A stretch of 64,000 nucleotides of DNA from Streptomyces dangxiongensis (GCF_003675325.1 NZ_CP033073.1:5766001-5830000); one strand, 5' to 3'; shown: positions 52,175 to 62,478, counted from the first letter of the stretch. The notes: generated by a model from the letters alone, not told the origin. Made by a program: numbers and translations.

Positions 52175-53578
52175 GTGATCGCCCTCTCCCTCGCCGAGAT
52201 CGCAGCAGTCGTCGGCGGGCAGACGCACGACATACCGGATCCGTCCGCGCAGGTCACGGGACCGGTCGTCCGGGACTCCCGCGAGGTGGTGCCCGGCAGC
52301 CTGTTCGCCGCGTTCGTCGGCGAGCGCGTGGACGGCCACGACTACGCGGCCCGGGTCGTCCAGGACGGCGCGGTCGCCGTGCTGGCGTCCCGGCCGGTCG
52401 GCGTCCCCGCGATCGTCGACGACGTCCAGACGGCCCTGGGCGCCCTCGCCCGGCACGTCGTACGCCGGCTCGGCGCGACCCTCGTCGCCCTGACCGGCTC
52501 GGCCGGCAAGACCAGCACCAAGGACCTCATCGCGCAGGTCCTGCGGCGCAAGGCGCCGACGGTGTTCACGCCCGGCTCGCTCAACAACGAGATCGGGCTG
52601 CCGCTGACCGCCCTGACCGCCACCGAGGAGACCCGGTTCCTCGTGCTGGAGATGGGCGCCCGCGGCATCGGGCACATCCGTTACCTCGCCGGTCTGACGC
52701 CCCCGAAGATCGGCCTGGTGCTCAACGTCGGCTCCGCCCACATCGGCGAGTTCGGCGGGCGCGAGCAGATCGCCCGGGCCAAGGGCGAACTCGTGGAGGC
52801 GCTTCCCGGGGACGGCGCGGCGATCCTCAACGCCGACGACCCGCTGGTGCGGGCCATGGCCTCCCGTACCAAGGCGAAGGTGGTCCTTTTCGGAGAGTCG
52901 GCCGAAGCGGACGTACGCGCCGAGAACGTACGACTCACGGACAGCGGACAGCCCGCCTTCAGGCTTCACACACCCTCCGGTGCAAGCGATGTGACGATGC
53001 GCCTGTACGGTGAGCATCACGTGTCGAACGCGCTCGCCGCGGCCGCCGTCGCCCATGAGCTGGGCATGTCCGCAGCGGAGATCGCCACCGCGCTCTCCGA
53101 GGCGGGCTCCCTCTCCCGCTGGCGCATGGAGGTCACCGAGCGCCCGGACGGCGTGACCATCGTCAACGACGCCTACAACGCCAACCCCGAGTCCATGCGG
53201 GCCGCCCTCAGGGCGCTCGCGGCCATGGGCAAGGGGCGCCGCACGTGGGCGGTGCTCGGCAAGATGGCCGAGCTGGGGGACGAGACGCTCGCCGAGCACG
53301 ACGCCGTCGGACGGCTCGCCGTCCGGCTCAACGTCAGCAAGCTCGTCGCCGTCGGGGGGATTGAGGCCTCCTGGCTGCAACTGGGCGCATATAACGAGGG
53401 TTCGTGGGGTGAGGAGTCGGTGCACGTGTCCGACGCACAGGCGGCGATCGACCTGTTGCGCAGCGAGTTGCGCCCGGGGGACGTCGTACTCGTGAAGGCG
53501 TCCCGGTCGGTGGGGCTGGAGAGCGTGGCCCAGGCGCTCACCGAGGCCGGTGCCGAGGGCGGGGTCGATGCCCGATGA
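52175..53578 (+). CDS. murF: UDP-MurNAc-tripeptide:D-Ala-D-Ala ligase
   Basis: A 467-residue Mur ligase that adds D-Ala-D-Ala to complete UDP-MurNAc-pentapeptide. The ATP loop LTGSAGKTSTKDL near residue 109, FTPGSLNNEIGLPLT near 131, LEMGARGIGHI near 155 and VNDAYNANPESMRAAL near 330 are diagnostic of MurF. GTG start, four bases after murE. Its stop overlaps the mraY start. Confidence 0.97.
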   Translation: MIALSLAEIAAVVGGQTHDIPDPSAQVTGPVVRDSREVVPGSLFAAFVGERVDGHDYAARVVQDGAVAVLASRPVGVPAIVDDVQTALGALARHVVRRLGATLVALTGSAGKTSTKDLIAQVLRRKAPTVFTPGSLNNEIGLPLTALTATEETRFLVLEMGARGIGHIRYLAGLTPPKIGLVLNVGSAHIGEFGGREQIARAKGELVEALPGDGAAILNADDPLVRAMASRTKAKVVLFGESAEADVRAENVRLTDSGQPAFRLHTPSGASDVTMRLYGEHHVSNALAAAAVAHELGMSAAEIATALSEAGSLSRWRMEVTERPDGVTIVNDAYNANPESMRAALRALAAMGKGRRTWAVLGKMAELGDETLAEHDAVGRLAVRLNVSKLVAVGGIEASWLQLGAYNEGSWGEESVHVSDAQAAIDLLRSELRPGDVVLVKASRSVGLESVAQALTEAGAEGGVDAR

Positions 53579-54648
53579 TGAAGCAGATCCTGTTCTCGGG
53601 AGTCATCGGCCTCTTCCTGACCCTGGTCGGCACCCCGCTGCTGATCAAGCTCCTCGCCCGCAAGGGCTACGGCCAGTACATCCGTGACGACGGCCCGCGC
53701 GAGCACGCCAGCAAGCGCGGCACGCCGACCATGGGCGGTATCGCCTTCATCCTGGCGACGATCGCCGCGTACTTCCTGAGCAAGCTCATCACCGGCTACC
53801 CCCCCACCTACTCCGGACTGCTGGTCCTCGGCCTGATGGCCGGCATGGGTCTGGTCGGCTTCCTCGACGACTACATCAAGATCGTCAAGCGGCGGTCGCT
53901 GGGCCTGCGGGCCAAGGCCAAGATGGCCGGCCAGCTCATCGTCGGCATCGCCTTCGCCGTGCTGTCGCTCCAGTTCTCCGACGCGCGCGGCAACACCCCG
54001 GCCTCCACCAAGCTGTCGTTCATCACCGACTTCGGCTGGTCGCTCGGCCCGGTGCTGTTCGTCGTCTGGGCGCTGTTCATGATCCTCGCGATGTCGAACG
54101 GCGTGAACCTGACCGACGGTCTGGACGGCCTCGCCACCGGCGCCTCCGTCCTCGTCTTCGGCGCCTACACCTTCATCGGCGTCTGGCAGTTCCAGGAGTC
54201 CTGCGCCAACGCGGGCACCCTGACCAACCCGGGCGCCTGCTACGAGGTACGCGACCCGCTGGACCTCGCCGTGGTCGCCTCCGCGCTGATGGGCGCCTGC
54301 CTGGGCTTCCTGTGGTGGAACACCTCGCCGGCGAAGATCTTCATGGGCGACACCGGTTCGCTCGCGCTCGGCGGTGTCCTCACCGGCCTGGCCATCCTCT
54401 CCCGCACGGAGCTGCTGGTGGCCATCATGGGCGGCCTGTTCGTCCTCATCACCATGTCGGTCGTCATCCAGGTCGGCTCGTTCCGGCTCACCGGCAAGCG
54501 CGTCTTCCGGATGGCGCCACTCCAGCACCACTTCGAACTCAAGGGCTGGTCCGAGGTACTCGTGGTGGTCCGCTTCTGGATCATCCAGGGCATCTGTGTG
54601 ATCGTCGGACTGGGCCTCTTCTACGCGGGATGGGCAGCGGACAAGTGA
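53575..54648 (+). CDS. mraY: phospho-MurNAc-pentapeptide translocase
   Basis: A 357-residue membrane enzyme with ten helices that transfers phospho-MurNAc-pentapeptide to undecaprenyl phosphate to make lipid I. PTMGG near residue 51, the acidic loop FLDDYIKI near 96, NLTDGLDGLATG near 178 and the HHFELKGW segment near 318 are conserved. The ATG at 53575 overlaps the murF stop by four bases (53578 is an equally good ATG). The last 19 bases overlap murD. Confidence 0.97.
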   Translation: MMKQILFSGVIGLFLTLVGTPLLIKLLARKGYGQYIRDDGPREHASKRGTPTMGGIAFILATIAAYFLSKLITGYPPTYSGLLVLGLMAGMGLVGFLDDYIKIVKRRSLGLRAKAKMAGQLIVGIAFAVLSLQFSDARGNTPASTKLSFITDFGWSLGPVLFVVWALFMILAMSNGVNLTDGLDGLATGASVLVFGAYTFIGVWQFQESCANAGTLTNPGACYEVRDPLDLAVVASALMGACLGFLWWNTSPAKIFMGDTGSLALGGVLTGLAILSRTELLVAIMGGLFVLITMSVVIQVGSFRLTGKRVFRMAPLQHHFELKGWSEVLVVVRFWIIQGICVIVGLGLFYAGWAADK

Positions 54649-56072
54649 CCTCCTCGGCGCCTTCAGAGACCTTCGCGTTCCAGGGCAGGCACGTCACCGT
54701 CGCCGGGCTCGGCGTCTCCGGGATCCCGGCGGCGAAGGCGCTGCACGCGCGCGGGGCGCTCGTCACGGTCGTCAACGACGGCGACGACGCCCGCGCGCGG
54801 GAACAGGCCGCGGAGCTGGAGGCGCTCGGCATCACCGTGCGCCTCGGCGACGGGGCCACCCTGCCCGAGGGCACCGAGCTGATCGTCACCGCGCCCGGCT
54901 GGAAGCCGGACAAGCCGCTGTTCCTGGCGGCCGGTGAGGCGGGCGTGCCCGTCTGGGGCGACGTGGAGCTGGCCTGGCGGCTGCGCGGCCCCGACGCGGC
55001 CCCCTGGCTGGCCGTCACGGGCACCAACGGCAAGACCACGACCGTCCAGATGCTCGCCTCCATCCTGACGGCGGCGGGCCTGCGCACGGCCGCCGTCGGC
55101 AACATCGGCGTCTCCCTGCTGGACGCGGTCCTCGGCGAGGAGCGCCACGACGTCCTCGCCGTGGAACTCTCCAGCTACCAGCTCCACTGGGCGCCCTCCC
55201 TGCGCGCCCACTCGGCGGCCGTCCTCAACCTCGCACCGGACCACCTGGACTGGCACGGTTCCATGGAGGCGTACGCGCGCGACAAGGGCCGTATCTACGA
55301 GGGGAACCGGGTCGCCTGCGTCTACAACGCCGCCGACCGGGCCACCGAGGACCTCGTGCGCGAGGCCGACGTCGAAGAGGGCTGCCGGGCCGTCGGGTTC
55401 ACCCTGGGCACGCCCGGACCCTCCCAACTCGGCGTGGTGGACGGCATCCTGGTCGACCGGGCCTTCGTGGAGAACCGGCAGAAGAACGCGCAGGAGCTGG
55501 CCCAGGTCTCCGACGTGAACCCGCCGGCCCCGCACAACATCGCCAACGCCCTTGCGGCGGCGGCCCTCGCGCGCGCCTTCGGCGTGCCCGCGACGGCCGT
55601 CCGCGACGGCCTGCGGGCCTTCCGGCCCGACGCCCACCGCATCGCGCACGTGGCCGACATCGACGGGGTGGCGTACGTCGACGACTCCAAGGCGACCAAC
55701 ACCCACGCGGCGGAAGCCTCGTTGGCGGCATATGAACCGATCGTATGGATTGCGGGCGGTCTGGCGAAGGGCGCGACCTTCGGGGAACTGGTCGCCAGGT
55801 CGGCGAAGCGACTGCGCGGAGCCGTTCTGATCGGCGCCGACCGGGCACTGATCCGTGAGGCCCTCGCGCGACACGCCCCGGAAGTACCCGTCGTCGACCT
55901 CGACCGGACCGACACTGGGGCGATGCTCCAGGCGGTGACGGAGGCGAAACGGCTGGCTCGGCCCGGCGACACGGTGCTGCTGGCCCCGGCCTGCGCCTCG
56001 ATGGACATGTTCACCAACTACAACCAGCGCGGTGACGCGTTCGCGGCGGCGGTCCGCGAACTCGGAGCCTGA
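54630..56072 (+). CDS. murD: UDP-MurNAc-L-alanine:D-glutamate ligase
   Basis: A 480-residue Mur ligase that adds D-Glu to UDP-MurNAc-L-Ala. The Rossmann-like N-terminal HVTVAGLGVSG near residue 18, the ATP loop VTGTNGKTTTVQ near 127, ELSSYQL near 174, and the C-terminal YVDDSKATNTHA near 345 fit MurD. The ATG at 54630 was chosen; a GTG at 54645, overlapping the mraY stop by four bases, is a possible alternative and would shorten the protein by five residues. Confidence 0.95.
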   Translation: MGSGQVTSSAPSETFAFQGRHVTVAGLGVSGIPAAKALHARGALVTVVNDGDDARAREQAAELEALGITVRLGDGATLPEGTELIVTAPGWKPDKPLFLAAGEAGVPVWGDVELAWRLRGPDAAPWLAVTGTNGKTTTVQMLASILTAAGLRTAAVGNIGVSLLDAVLGEERHDVLAVELSSYQLHWAPSLRAHSAAVLNLAPDHLDWHGSMEAYARDKGRIYEGNRVACVYNAADRATEDLVREADVEEGCRAVGFTLGTPGPSQLGVVDGILVDRAFVENRQKNAQELAQVSDVNPPAPHNIANALAAAALARAFGVPATAVRDGLRAFRPDAHRIAHVADIDGVAYVDDSKATNTHAAEASLAAYEPIVWIAGGLAKGATFGELVARSAKRLRGAVLIGADRALIREALARHAPEVPVVDLDRTDTGAMLQAVTEAKRLARPGDTVLLAPACASMDMFTNYNQRGDAFAAAVRELGA

Positions 56073-56140
56073 CCCCGGCCGCCCGCCGGGCGGATCTTGG
56101 GAGGGACGCGTGGGACGGTCGACGTTCAGTGGAGGCGCCG

Positions 56141-57520
56141 ATGCCCAGTAGCCGAACCGGCCGGCCGCCCGTGCAACGGGCGCCCCGGCGCCCGCGTCCC
56201 GCCGTTCCCCGGCCCCCGCGCGAGAACCCCGTCCAGCGGTTCTGCACGCGCGCGCGCAGGGCCTGGGACCGGCCGCTGACCGCCTACTACCTGATCGCCG
56301 GCGGCAGCGTCCTGATCACCGTGCTCGGTCTGGTGATGGTCTACTCGGCCTCCCAGATCACCGCGTTGCAACTGTCGCTGCCGGGGTCGTACTTCTTCCG
56401 CAAGCAGTTCCTCGCCGCGCTCATCGGCGGCGCACTGCTGTTCGCCGCCTCCCGCATGCCGGTGAAACTGCACCGTGCCCTGGCCTACCCGATCCTCGCC
56501 GGCGCCGTCTTCCTGATGGCCCTGGTGCAGGTGCCCGGGATAGGGATGGCGGTCAACGGCAACCAGAACTGGATCTCGCTCGGCGGCTCCTTCCAGATCC
56601 AGCCCAGCGAGTTCGGCAAGCTGGCCCTGGTGCTGTGGGGCGCGGACCTGATCGCCCGCAAGCAGGAGAGGAGGCTGCTGACCCAGTGGAAGCACATGCT
56701 GGTGCCGCTGGTTCCGGTCACGTTCCTGCTGCTCGGGCTGATCATGCTCGGCGGCGACATGGGCACCGCGATCATCCTCACGGCGATCCTGTTCGGCCTG
56801 CTGTGGCTCGCGGGCGCGCCGACCCGGCTGTTCGCGGGCGTGCTGTCGGCCGCCGCCCTGATCGGTGTGGTCCTCATCAAGACCAGCCCCAACCGGATGG
56901 CCCGCCTCGCCTGCATCGGCGCCACCGAGCCGAAGACCGGGGTCGCCGACTGCTGGCAGGCCGTGCACGGCATCTACGCCCTCGCCTCGGGCGGGTTCTT
57001 CGGCTCCGGACTCGGCGCGAGTGTGGAAAAATGGGGTCAACTCCCGGAGGCCCACACCGACTTCATCTTCGCCGTCACCGGCGAGGAGCTGGGCCTCGCG
57101 GGGACGCTGTCGGTGCTCGCCCTGTTCGCGGCTCTAGGCTATGCGGGTATCCGCGTGGCCGGACGCACGGAGGACCCCTTCGTGAGGTATGCCGCGGGAG
57201 GCGTGACCACCTGGATCACCGCCCAAGCGGTGATCAACATCGGTGCGGTGCTCGGTCTGCTGCCGATCGCCGGTGTCCCCCTCCCGCTGTTCTCCTACGG
57301 AGGTTCCGCCCTGCTGCCGACCATGTTCGCCATCGGGCTGCTGATCGCCTTCGCACGCGACGAGCCCGCTGCGCGGGCGGCGCTCGCGACGCGGCAACCT
57401 CGCTTTGGTAGAAAGCGGGCGGGAGGCTCCGGTGCCGGACGTGTGTCCGGCCGGGGGCCACGGAGATGGAACACGATGCGACGGCGTGCCTCGGCGGCGC
57501 GTACGTCCGGAGAGCGGTGA
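56141..57520 (+). CDS. ftsW: septal peptidoglycan polymerase FtsW
   Basis: A 459-residue SEDS-family glycosyltransferase with ten membrane helices that polymerises lipid II at the septum together with FtsI. GNQNWISLGG near residue 145 precedes the segment FQIQPSEFGKLALVLW, and the C-terminal GVPLPLFSYGGSALLPTM near 380-397 is the family signature. N- and C-terminal tails are basic and disordered. The ATG at 56141 has GGAGG five bases upstream; a GTG at 56129 overlaps that ribosome site and is not likely. Confidence 0.96.
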   Translation: MPSSRTGRPPVQRAPRRPRPAVPRPPRENPVQRFCTRARRAWDRPLTAYYLIAGGSVLITVLGLVMVYSASQITALQLSLPGSYFFRKQFLAALIGGALLFAASRMPVKLHRALAYPILAGAVFLMALVQVPGIGMAVNGNQNWISLGGSFQIQPSEFGKLALVLWGADLIARKQERRLLTQWKHMLVPLVPVTFLLLGLIMLGGDMGTAIILTAILFGLLWLAGAPTRLFAGVLSAAALIGVVLIKTSPNRMARLACIGATEPKTGVADCWQAVHGIYALASGGFFGSGLGASVEKWGQLPEAHTDFIFAVTGEELGLAGTLSVLALFAALGYAGIRVAGRTEDPFVRYAAGGVTTWITAQAVINIGAVLGLLPIAGVPLPLFSYGGSALLPTMFAIGLLIAFARDEPAARAALATRQPRFGRKRAGGSGAGRVSGRGPRRWNTMRRRASAARTSGER

Positions 57521-57526
57521 ATTTCG

Positions 57527-58621
57527 GTGCATGTCGTACTCGCCGGTGGGGGGACCGCCGGCCACATCGAGCCCGCGCTCGCCCTCGCGGACGCCCTGCG
57601 CAGGCAGGACCCCACCGTGGGGATCACGGCCCTGGGCACGGAGCGCGGCCTGGAGACCCGGCTCGTCCCGGAGCGCGGCTACGAGCTGGCGCTGATCCCG
57701 GCGGTGCCGCTGCCCCGCAAGCCCACACCCGAGCTGATCACCGTCCCGGGCCGGCTGCGCGGCACGATCAAGGCGGCCGAGCAGATCCTGGAGCGCACCA
57801 AGGCGGACGCCGTGGTCGGTTTCGGCGGCTACGTCGCCCTGCCTGGCTACCTGGCCGCCAAGCGGCTCGGTGTGCCCATCGTGATCCACGAGGCCAACGC
57901 CCGGCCGGGCCTGGCCAACAAGATCGGCTCGCGGTACGCGGCCCGGGTCGCCGTCTCGACCCCGGACAGCAAGCTGCGTGACGCCCGCTACATCGGCATC
58001 CCGCTGCGCCGCTCCATCGCCACCCTGGACCGCGCCGCCGTACGCCCGGAGGCCCGCGCCCGCTTCGGGCTCGACCCGAACCTGCCCACGCTGCTGGTCT
58101 CCGGCGGTTCCCAGGGCGCCCGGCGCCTCAACGAGGTGGTCCAGCAGGTCGCTCCCTGGCTCCAGCAGGCCGGGATCCAGATCCTGCACGCGGTCGGACC
58201 GAAGAACGAACTGCCGCAGGTGCAGCAGATGCCGGGAATGCCCCCCTATATCCCGGTAAGTTATCTGGACCGGATGGACCTCGCGTACGCGGCGGCCGAC
58301 ATGATGCTCTGCCGCGCGGGCGCGATGACCGTCGCCGAACTCTCCGCCGTCGGGCTGCCGGCCGCGTACGTCCCGCTGCCCATCGGCAACGGTGAACAGC
58401 GGCTGAACGCCCAGCCGGTGGTCAAGGCCGGCGGCGGACTCCTCGTCGACGACGCGGAACTGACGCCCGAGTGGGTGCAGCGACACGTCCTGCCCGTGCT
58501 CGCCGACCCCCACCGGCTGTACGAGATGTCCCGCTCGGCAAGCGAGTTCGGCCGCCGGGACGCCGACGACCTGCTCGTCGGCATGGTGTACGAGGCGATC
58601 GCCTCGCGCCGTCAGCAGTAA
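57527..58621 (+). CDS. murG: UDP-GlcNAc transferase MurG
   Basis: A 364-residue GT28 enzyme that turns lipid I to lipid II at the inner face of the membrane. The loops [17 protein letters not shown] at residues 5-21 and [16 protein letters not shown] near 192-207 hold the conserved Gly-rich sites, and AGAMTVAEL near 267 with E and Q residues binds UDP-GlcNAc. GTG start six bases after ftsW. In mycobacteria murC follows here; in this window ftsQ comes next. Confidence 0.97.
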   Translation: MHVVLAGGGTAGHIEPALALADALRRQDPTVGITALGTERGLETRLVPERGYELALIPAVPLPRKPTPELITVPGRLRGTIKAAEQILERTKADAVVGFGGYVALPGYLAAKRLGVPIVIHEANARPGLANKIGSRYAARVAVSTPDSKLRDARYIGIPLRRSIATLDRAAVRPEARARFGLDPNLPTLLVSGGSQGARRLNEVVQQVAPWLQQAGIQILHAVGPKNELPQVQQMPGMPPYIPVSYLDRMDLAYAAADMMLCRAGAMTVAELSAVGLPAAYVPLPIGNGEQRLNAQPVVKAGGGLLVDDAELTPEWVQRHVLPVLADPHRLYEMSRSASEFGRRDADDLLVGMVYEAIASRRQQ

Positions 58622-58701
58622 GGCATGGGCGGGTGGGCCGACGGGGCGCGCACCGGCTGGGGGCGCCCCGGAGGTGAACCGGGCCCGGAAAAGGAGTGAG
58701 C

Positions 58702-59496
58702 GTGGCCGGACCGACGACCGCCGAGCGCGGTGAACGCCGGCAGGAGTCGTCCGGCCCGCCGCCCGCTTCCCGGACCAGGAGGCGGCGCCTTCTGGTGCTC
58801 GCCGCCCTCGCGGCCCTCCTCGTACTTCTCGGGGCCGGCGTCGCCTGGGCGCTGTACGGCTCCGCATGGCTGCGGGTGGACCACGTCTCGGTGTCCGGGA
58901 CGCGGGTGCTGACCCCCGCCCAGGTGCGCGAGGCGGCGGCCGTGCCCGTCGGGGAGCCGATGGTCTCCGCCGACACGGACGCCGTCGAAGCCCGGCTCCG
59001 CCGGAAATTGCCCCGAATTGACACCGTAGACGTGGTTCGTTCCTGGCCTCATGGAATCGGCCTGAAAGTGATCGAGCGCACTCCGGTTCTACTTGTCCGA
59101 AAGGGCGGGAACTTCGTCGAGGTCGATGACGAAGGTGTCCGGTTCGCCACGGTTTCACGGGCGCCGAAAGGCGTTCCGGCGCTGGAGATGTCCGCCTCCC
59201 GCAAGGGACCCGGCGCCGCGAGCTTCCGGCGCTTCGGCATGGACCGGCTGGTGCGTGAGGCCGTCCGGGTCGCCGGTGACCTGCCGGAGCCCGTGCTCAG
59301 GGCCACCCGGGCCGTCCAAGTCCGCTCCTACGACGCGATCTCGCTGGAGTGGGGCGACGGGCGCACGGTGGCATGGGGCAGCGGCGAGAACGGCAGCGCC
59401 AAGGCACGGGCCCTCACGGCTCTCATGAAAGCAGTTCCCGGCGCACGGCACTTTGATGTCACCGTTCCCACCGCCCCTGCGTCATCGGGGAGTTGA
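58702..59496 (+). CDS. ftsQ: cell division protein FtsQ
   Basis: A 264-residue bitopic protein: a basic cytoplasmic arm, a membrane helix near residues 33-54 (LVLAALAALLVLLGAGVAWAL), a POTRA domain with VDHVSVSGTRVLTPAQV near 62-78, and the FtsQ/DivIB beta domain. It connects FtsZ-ring proteins with wall synthases. The GTG at 58702 has AAGGAG five bases upstream; the GTG at 58696 lies inside that site. murC is not between murG and ftsQ. Confidence 0.93.
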   Translation: MAGPTTAERGERRQESSGPPPASRTRRRRLLVLAALAALLVLLGAGVAWALYGSAWLRVDHVSVSGTRVLTPAQVREAAAVPVGEPMVSADTDAVEARLRRKLPRIDTVDVVRSWPHGIGLKVIERTPVLLVRKGGNFVEVDDEGVRFATVSRAPKGVPALEMSASRKGPGAASFRRFGMDRLVREAVRVAGDLPEPVLRATRAVQVRSYDAISLEWGDGRTVAWGSGENGSAKARALTALMKAVPGARHFDVTVPTAPASSGS

Positions 59497-59612
59497 CGCA
59501 CATCAGCGCAGGCCAGCACCCTGGTTGGGCACTGCTATGGCTGATCACATAGGGTGAAAAGAAAAACGGGAGGTTCGGCGTGTTCGTTGAACGGGCGCCA
59601 CTTGTCGACTTA

Positions 59613-59646
59613 GTGTCCTGTTCAGAAGACTCCAGGGAACAGACAC
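59613..59646 (+). promoter_or_regulatory. WhiA-like GACAC sites upstream of ftsZ
   Basis: A GTGTC (the reverse of GACAC) at 59613-59617 and a GACAC at 59642-59646 match the short WhiA recognition core. WhiA activates ftsZ during sporulation in Streptomyces. Such short motifs occur by chance, so the positions need experiment. Confidence 0.45.
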
Positions 59647-59652
59647 ACTGGT

Positions 59653-59677
59653 AACCCTAAACTTCAAGGTTAGGGTT
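59653..59677. repeat. perfect inverted repeat in the ftsZ promoter region
   Basis: AACCCTAA (59653-59660) and TTAGGGTT (59670-59677) form perfect 8-base arms around nine bases. The right arm contains TAGGGT, which resembles a -10 element, about 100 bases upstream of ftsZ. It could be an operator covering a promoter or form a hairpin in the 5' leader of a longer transcript. Confidence 0.7.
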
Positions 59678-59776
59678 CGGGTCGGCGCTACGGACCGTCC
59701 CATTCGGCATCCGTCGTCCCGGTGCGGGGCAACCGCACGGCGGCGACAACGTAATTCGAGGCGAGAGGCCTTCGAC

Positions 59777-60988
59777 GTGGCAGCACCGCAGAACTACCTC
59801 GCAGTCATCAAGGTCATCGGTGTCGGCGGCGGTGGTGTCAATGCCATCAACCGGATGATCGAGGTCGGTCTCAAGGGCGTCGAGTTCATCGCCATCAACA
59901 CCGACGCACAGGCGCTGTTGATGAGCGACGCCGACGTCAAGCTCGACGTCGGCCGCGAACTCACCCGCGGACTCGGCGCCGGAGCCAACCCGGCCGTCGG
60001 CCGCAAGGCCGCCGAGGACCACCGCGAGGAGATCGAGGAGGTCCTCAAGGGGGCCGACATGGTCTTCGTGACGGCCGGCGAGGGCGGCGGCACCGGCACC
60101 GGCGGCGCGCCCGTCGTGGCCAACATCGCGCGCAATCTGGGCGCCCTTACCATCGGCGTGGTCACGCGCCCGTTCACCTTCGAGGGACGGCGCCGCGCGA
60201 ACCAGGCCGAGGACGGCATCGCGGAACTCCGCGAAGAGGTCGACACCCTCATCGTCATCCCCAACGACCGGCTGCTGTCCATCTCGGACCGCCAGGTCTC
60301 GGTCCTGGACGCCTTCAAGTCCGCGGACCAGGTCCTGCTCTCCGGTGTGCAGGGCATCACCGACCTCATCACCACGCCCGGCCTGATCAACCTGGACTTC
60401 GCCGACGTCAAGTCGGTCATGTCCGAGGCCGGTTCGGCTCTCATGGGCATCGGCTCGGCCCGCGGCGACGACCGCGCGGTGGCCGCGGCCGAGATGGCGA
60501 TCTCCTCCCCGCTGCTGGAGGCCTCCATCGACGGCGCCCGCGGCGTGCTGCTCTCCATCTCCGGCGGCTCCGACCTCGGCCTGTTCGAGATCAACGAGGC
60601 CGCCCAGCTAGTCAGCGAGGCCGCGCACCCCGAGGCCAACATCATCTTCGGCGCCGTCATCGACGACGCCCTGGGCGACGAGGTCCGGGTCACCGTGATC
60701 GCGGCCGGCTTCGACGGCGGCCAGCCGCCGGCCCGCCGGGACAACGTCCTCGGCTCGGCCTCCGGCTCGGCGCCCACCCGCCGCGAGGAGCCCGCGCCGG
60801 TGCGGCCGAGCGAGCCCAGCCGTCCGTCCTTCGGCTCGCTGGGCAGCGTGAAGCCGAAGGAGGAGCCGGAGCCGGCGCCCGAGCCGGTGGCCGACATCCC
60901 GGTCCCGCCGCCGGTCACGCCGGCGCCGCGACCCGCCTACGTGGACAGCACGGCCGAGGAGCTGGACGTCCCGGACTTCCTCAAGTGA
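59777..60988 (+). CDS. ftsZ: cell division GTPase FtsZ
   Basis: A 403-residue tubulin homologue that forms the Z-rings and, in aerial hyphae, the ladders of sporulation septa. [16 protein letters not shown] at residues 12-27, NTDAQAL near 41, the tubulin signature [13 protein letters not shown] near 104-116 and the T7 loop segment [11 protein letters not shown] near 205 are intact. A Pro/Glu-rich linker (near 325-385) leads to the conserved C-terminal peptide DVPDFLK, which binds SepF and others. The GTG at 59777 has a GAGGC-type ribosome site upstream. The 280-base gap before it is the developmental promoter region. Confidence 0.98.
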   Translation: MAAPQNYLAVIKVIGVGGGGVNAINRMIEVGLKGVEFIAINTDAQALLMSDADVKLDVGRELTRGLGAGANPAVGRKAAEDHREEIEEVLKGADMVFVTAGEGGGTGTGGAPVVANIARNLGALTIGVVTRPFTFEGRRRANQAEDGIAELREEVDTLIVIPNDRLLSISDRQVSVLDAFKSADQVLLSGVQGITDLITTPGLINLDFADVKSVMSEAGSALMGIGSARGDDRAVAAAEMAISSPLLEASIDGARGVLLSISGGSDLGLFEINEAAQLVSEAAHPEANIIFGAVIDDALGDEVRVTVIAAGFDGGQPPARRDNVLGSASGSAPTRREEPAPVRPSEPSRPSFGSLGSVKPKEEPEPAPEPVADIPVPPPVTPAPRPAYVDSTAEELDVPDFLK

Positions 60989-61713
60989 TAGGACGGCGCG
61001 AGAGCGTGAGCGGCGCGCACTTCGCCTTCACCGACCGGTGGGGCGGGGTGAGCGCCGCTCCGTACGAGGCGCTGAACCTCGGCGGCGCGGTCGGCGACGC
61101 CCCGGAGTCCGTGGGGACCAACCGGGAGCTGGCGGCCGAGTCGCTCGGTCTGGACGCCGCTTCGGTGGTCTGGATGCAGCAGGTGCACGGCGCCGACGTC
61201 GTCGTGGTGGACGCGCCGTGGGGCGGGCGTCCGGTGCCGGAGGCCGACGCGGTCGTCACCGCCCGGCGCGGACTCGCCCTCGCCGTCCTCACCGCCGACT
61301 GCGTGCCGGTACTGCTGGCCGACCCCGTCGCCGGGGTCGCCGCCGCGGCCCACGCGGGCCGGCCCGGCCTGGTCCGGGGGATCGTCCCCGCCGCCGTACG
61401 GGCCATGGTCGAACTCGGCGCCGTACCGGACCGGATCGTCGCCCGTACCGGACCGGCCGTCTGCGGCCGGTGCTACGAGGTGCCGGAGGCGATGCGCGCC
61501 GAGGTGGCCGCCGTCGAACCGGCGGCGCACGCCGAGACGAGCTGGGGCACGCCCGCGGTCGACGTGAGCGCCGGCGTGCACGCGCAGCTCGCTGGGCTCG
61601 GGGTGTGCGACCGGGCGCAGTCGCCGGTGTGCACGCTGGAGTCGCAGGACCACTTCTCGTACCGCCGCGACCGCACCACGGGGCGACTCGCCGGCTATGT
61701 GTGGCTGGACTGA
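60985..61713 (+). CDS. ylmD: YlmD / YfiH family copper-or-zinc oxidoreductase-like protein
   Basis: A 242-residue protein of the laccase-domain (YfiH, LACC1, YlmD) family. Relatives act as purine nucleoside phosphorylase/adenosine deaminase or as polyphenol oxidases; the true reaction here is not known. The His/Cys ligands are in QVHGADVV near residue 68, [12 protein letters not shown] near 103-114 and [12 protein letters not shown] near 123. The GTG at 60985 overlaps the ftsZ stop (GTGA), so it is translated together with ftsZ. Confidence 0.92.
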   Translation: MIGRRESVSGAHFAFTDRWGGVSAAPYEALNLGGAVGDAPESVGTNRELAAESLGLDAASVVWMQQVHGADVVVVDAPWGGRPVPEADAVVTARRGLALAVLTADCVPVLLADPVAGVAAAAHAGRPGLVRGIVPAAVRAMVELGAVPDRIVARTGPAVCGRCYEVPEAMRAEVAAVEPAAHAETSWGTPAVDVSAGVHAQLAGLGVCDRAQSPVCTLESQDHFSYRRDRTTGRLAGYVWLD

Positions 61714-61719
61714 TCGGGC

Positions 61720-62439
61720 ATGACGGACCGTAAGACGGAACTCGCCGCGAATCTGGCGAAGGTGGAGGAGCGCATCGCCACCGCGTGTGCGGCGGCCGGG
61801 CGCGAGCGGGACGAGGTGACCCTGATCGTGGTCACCAAGACCTACCCGGCGAGCGATGTGCGGATCCTGTCCGGCCTCGGCGTGCGCCAAGTCGCCGAGA
61901 ACCGCGACCAGGACGCGGCCCCGAAGGCCGCCGCGTGCGCGGATCTGCCCCTGACGTGGCACTTCGTCGGTCAGTTGCAGACCAACAAAGTTCGTTCCGT
62001 GGTCGGTTACGCCGACATCGTGCAGTCTGTCGACCGTTCCCGGCTCGTCGCCGCGCTGTCGAGGGAGGCGGTACGGGCGGAGCGCGAGGTGGGCTGCCTC
62101 CTCCAGGTCGCGCTCGACGCGGGGGCGGACGGCCGGGGCGAGCGCGGTGGCGTCGGCCCGGACGGAATCGAAGAGTTGGCCGACCTCGTGGCCGCCGCGC
62201 CCGGACTGCGGCTCGACGGCCTGATGACCGTCGCTCCGCTCACCGGGGAATACGCGGGACGCGAACAGGCCGCGTTCGCACGGCTCATGGATTTGTCGAC
62301 CGACCTGCGCCGGGCCCATCCGGCTGCAACCATGGTGTCGGCAGGGATGAGTGCGGACCTCGAACAGGCCGTGGCCGCCGGGGCGACACATGTACGCGTC
62401 GGCAGTGCGGTACTCGGAGTCCGCCCCAGGCTCGGGTAA
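61720..62439 (+). CDS. ylmE: YggS/YlmE family PLP homeostasis protein
   Basis: A 239-residue pyridoxal-phosphate-binding TIM barrel with no known enzymatic reaction; relatives keep PLP and amino acid pools balanced. The PLP Lys is in [12 protein letters not shown] near residue 44, followed by [10 protein letters not shown] near 64, [11 protein letters not shown] near 83 and [23 protein letters not shown] near 206-228. It usually accompanies ftsZ and sepF. Six bases separate it from ylmD. Confidence 0.94.
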   Translation: MTDRKTELAANLAKVEERIATACAAAGRERDEVTLIVVTKTYPASDVRILSGLGVRQVAENRDQDAAPKAAACADLPLTWHFVGQLQTNKVRSVVGYADIVQSVDRSRLVAALSREAVRAEREVGCLLQVALDAGADGRGERGGVGPDGIEELADLVAAAPGLRLDGLMTVAPLTGEYAGREQAAFARLMDLSTDLRRAHPAATMVSAGMSADLEQAVAAGATHVRVGSAVLGVRPRLG

Positions 62440-62478
62440 CGTCGCCAGGAAGTCGGACCACAGCAGAAAATATGGTCA

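Noticed and set aside
59653..59677. TTAGGG/CCCTAA repeat as a telomere-like element
   Set aside because: Only one inverted copy is present inside the ftsZ promoter region; Streptomyces telomeres have a different palindrome set and lie at chromosome ends.
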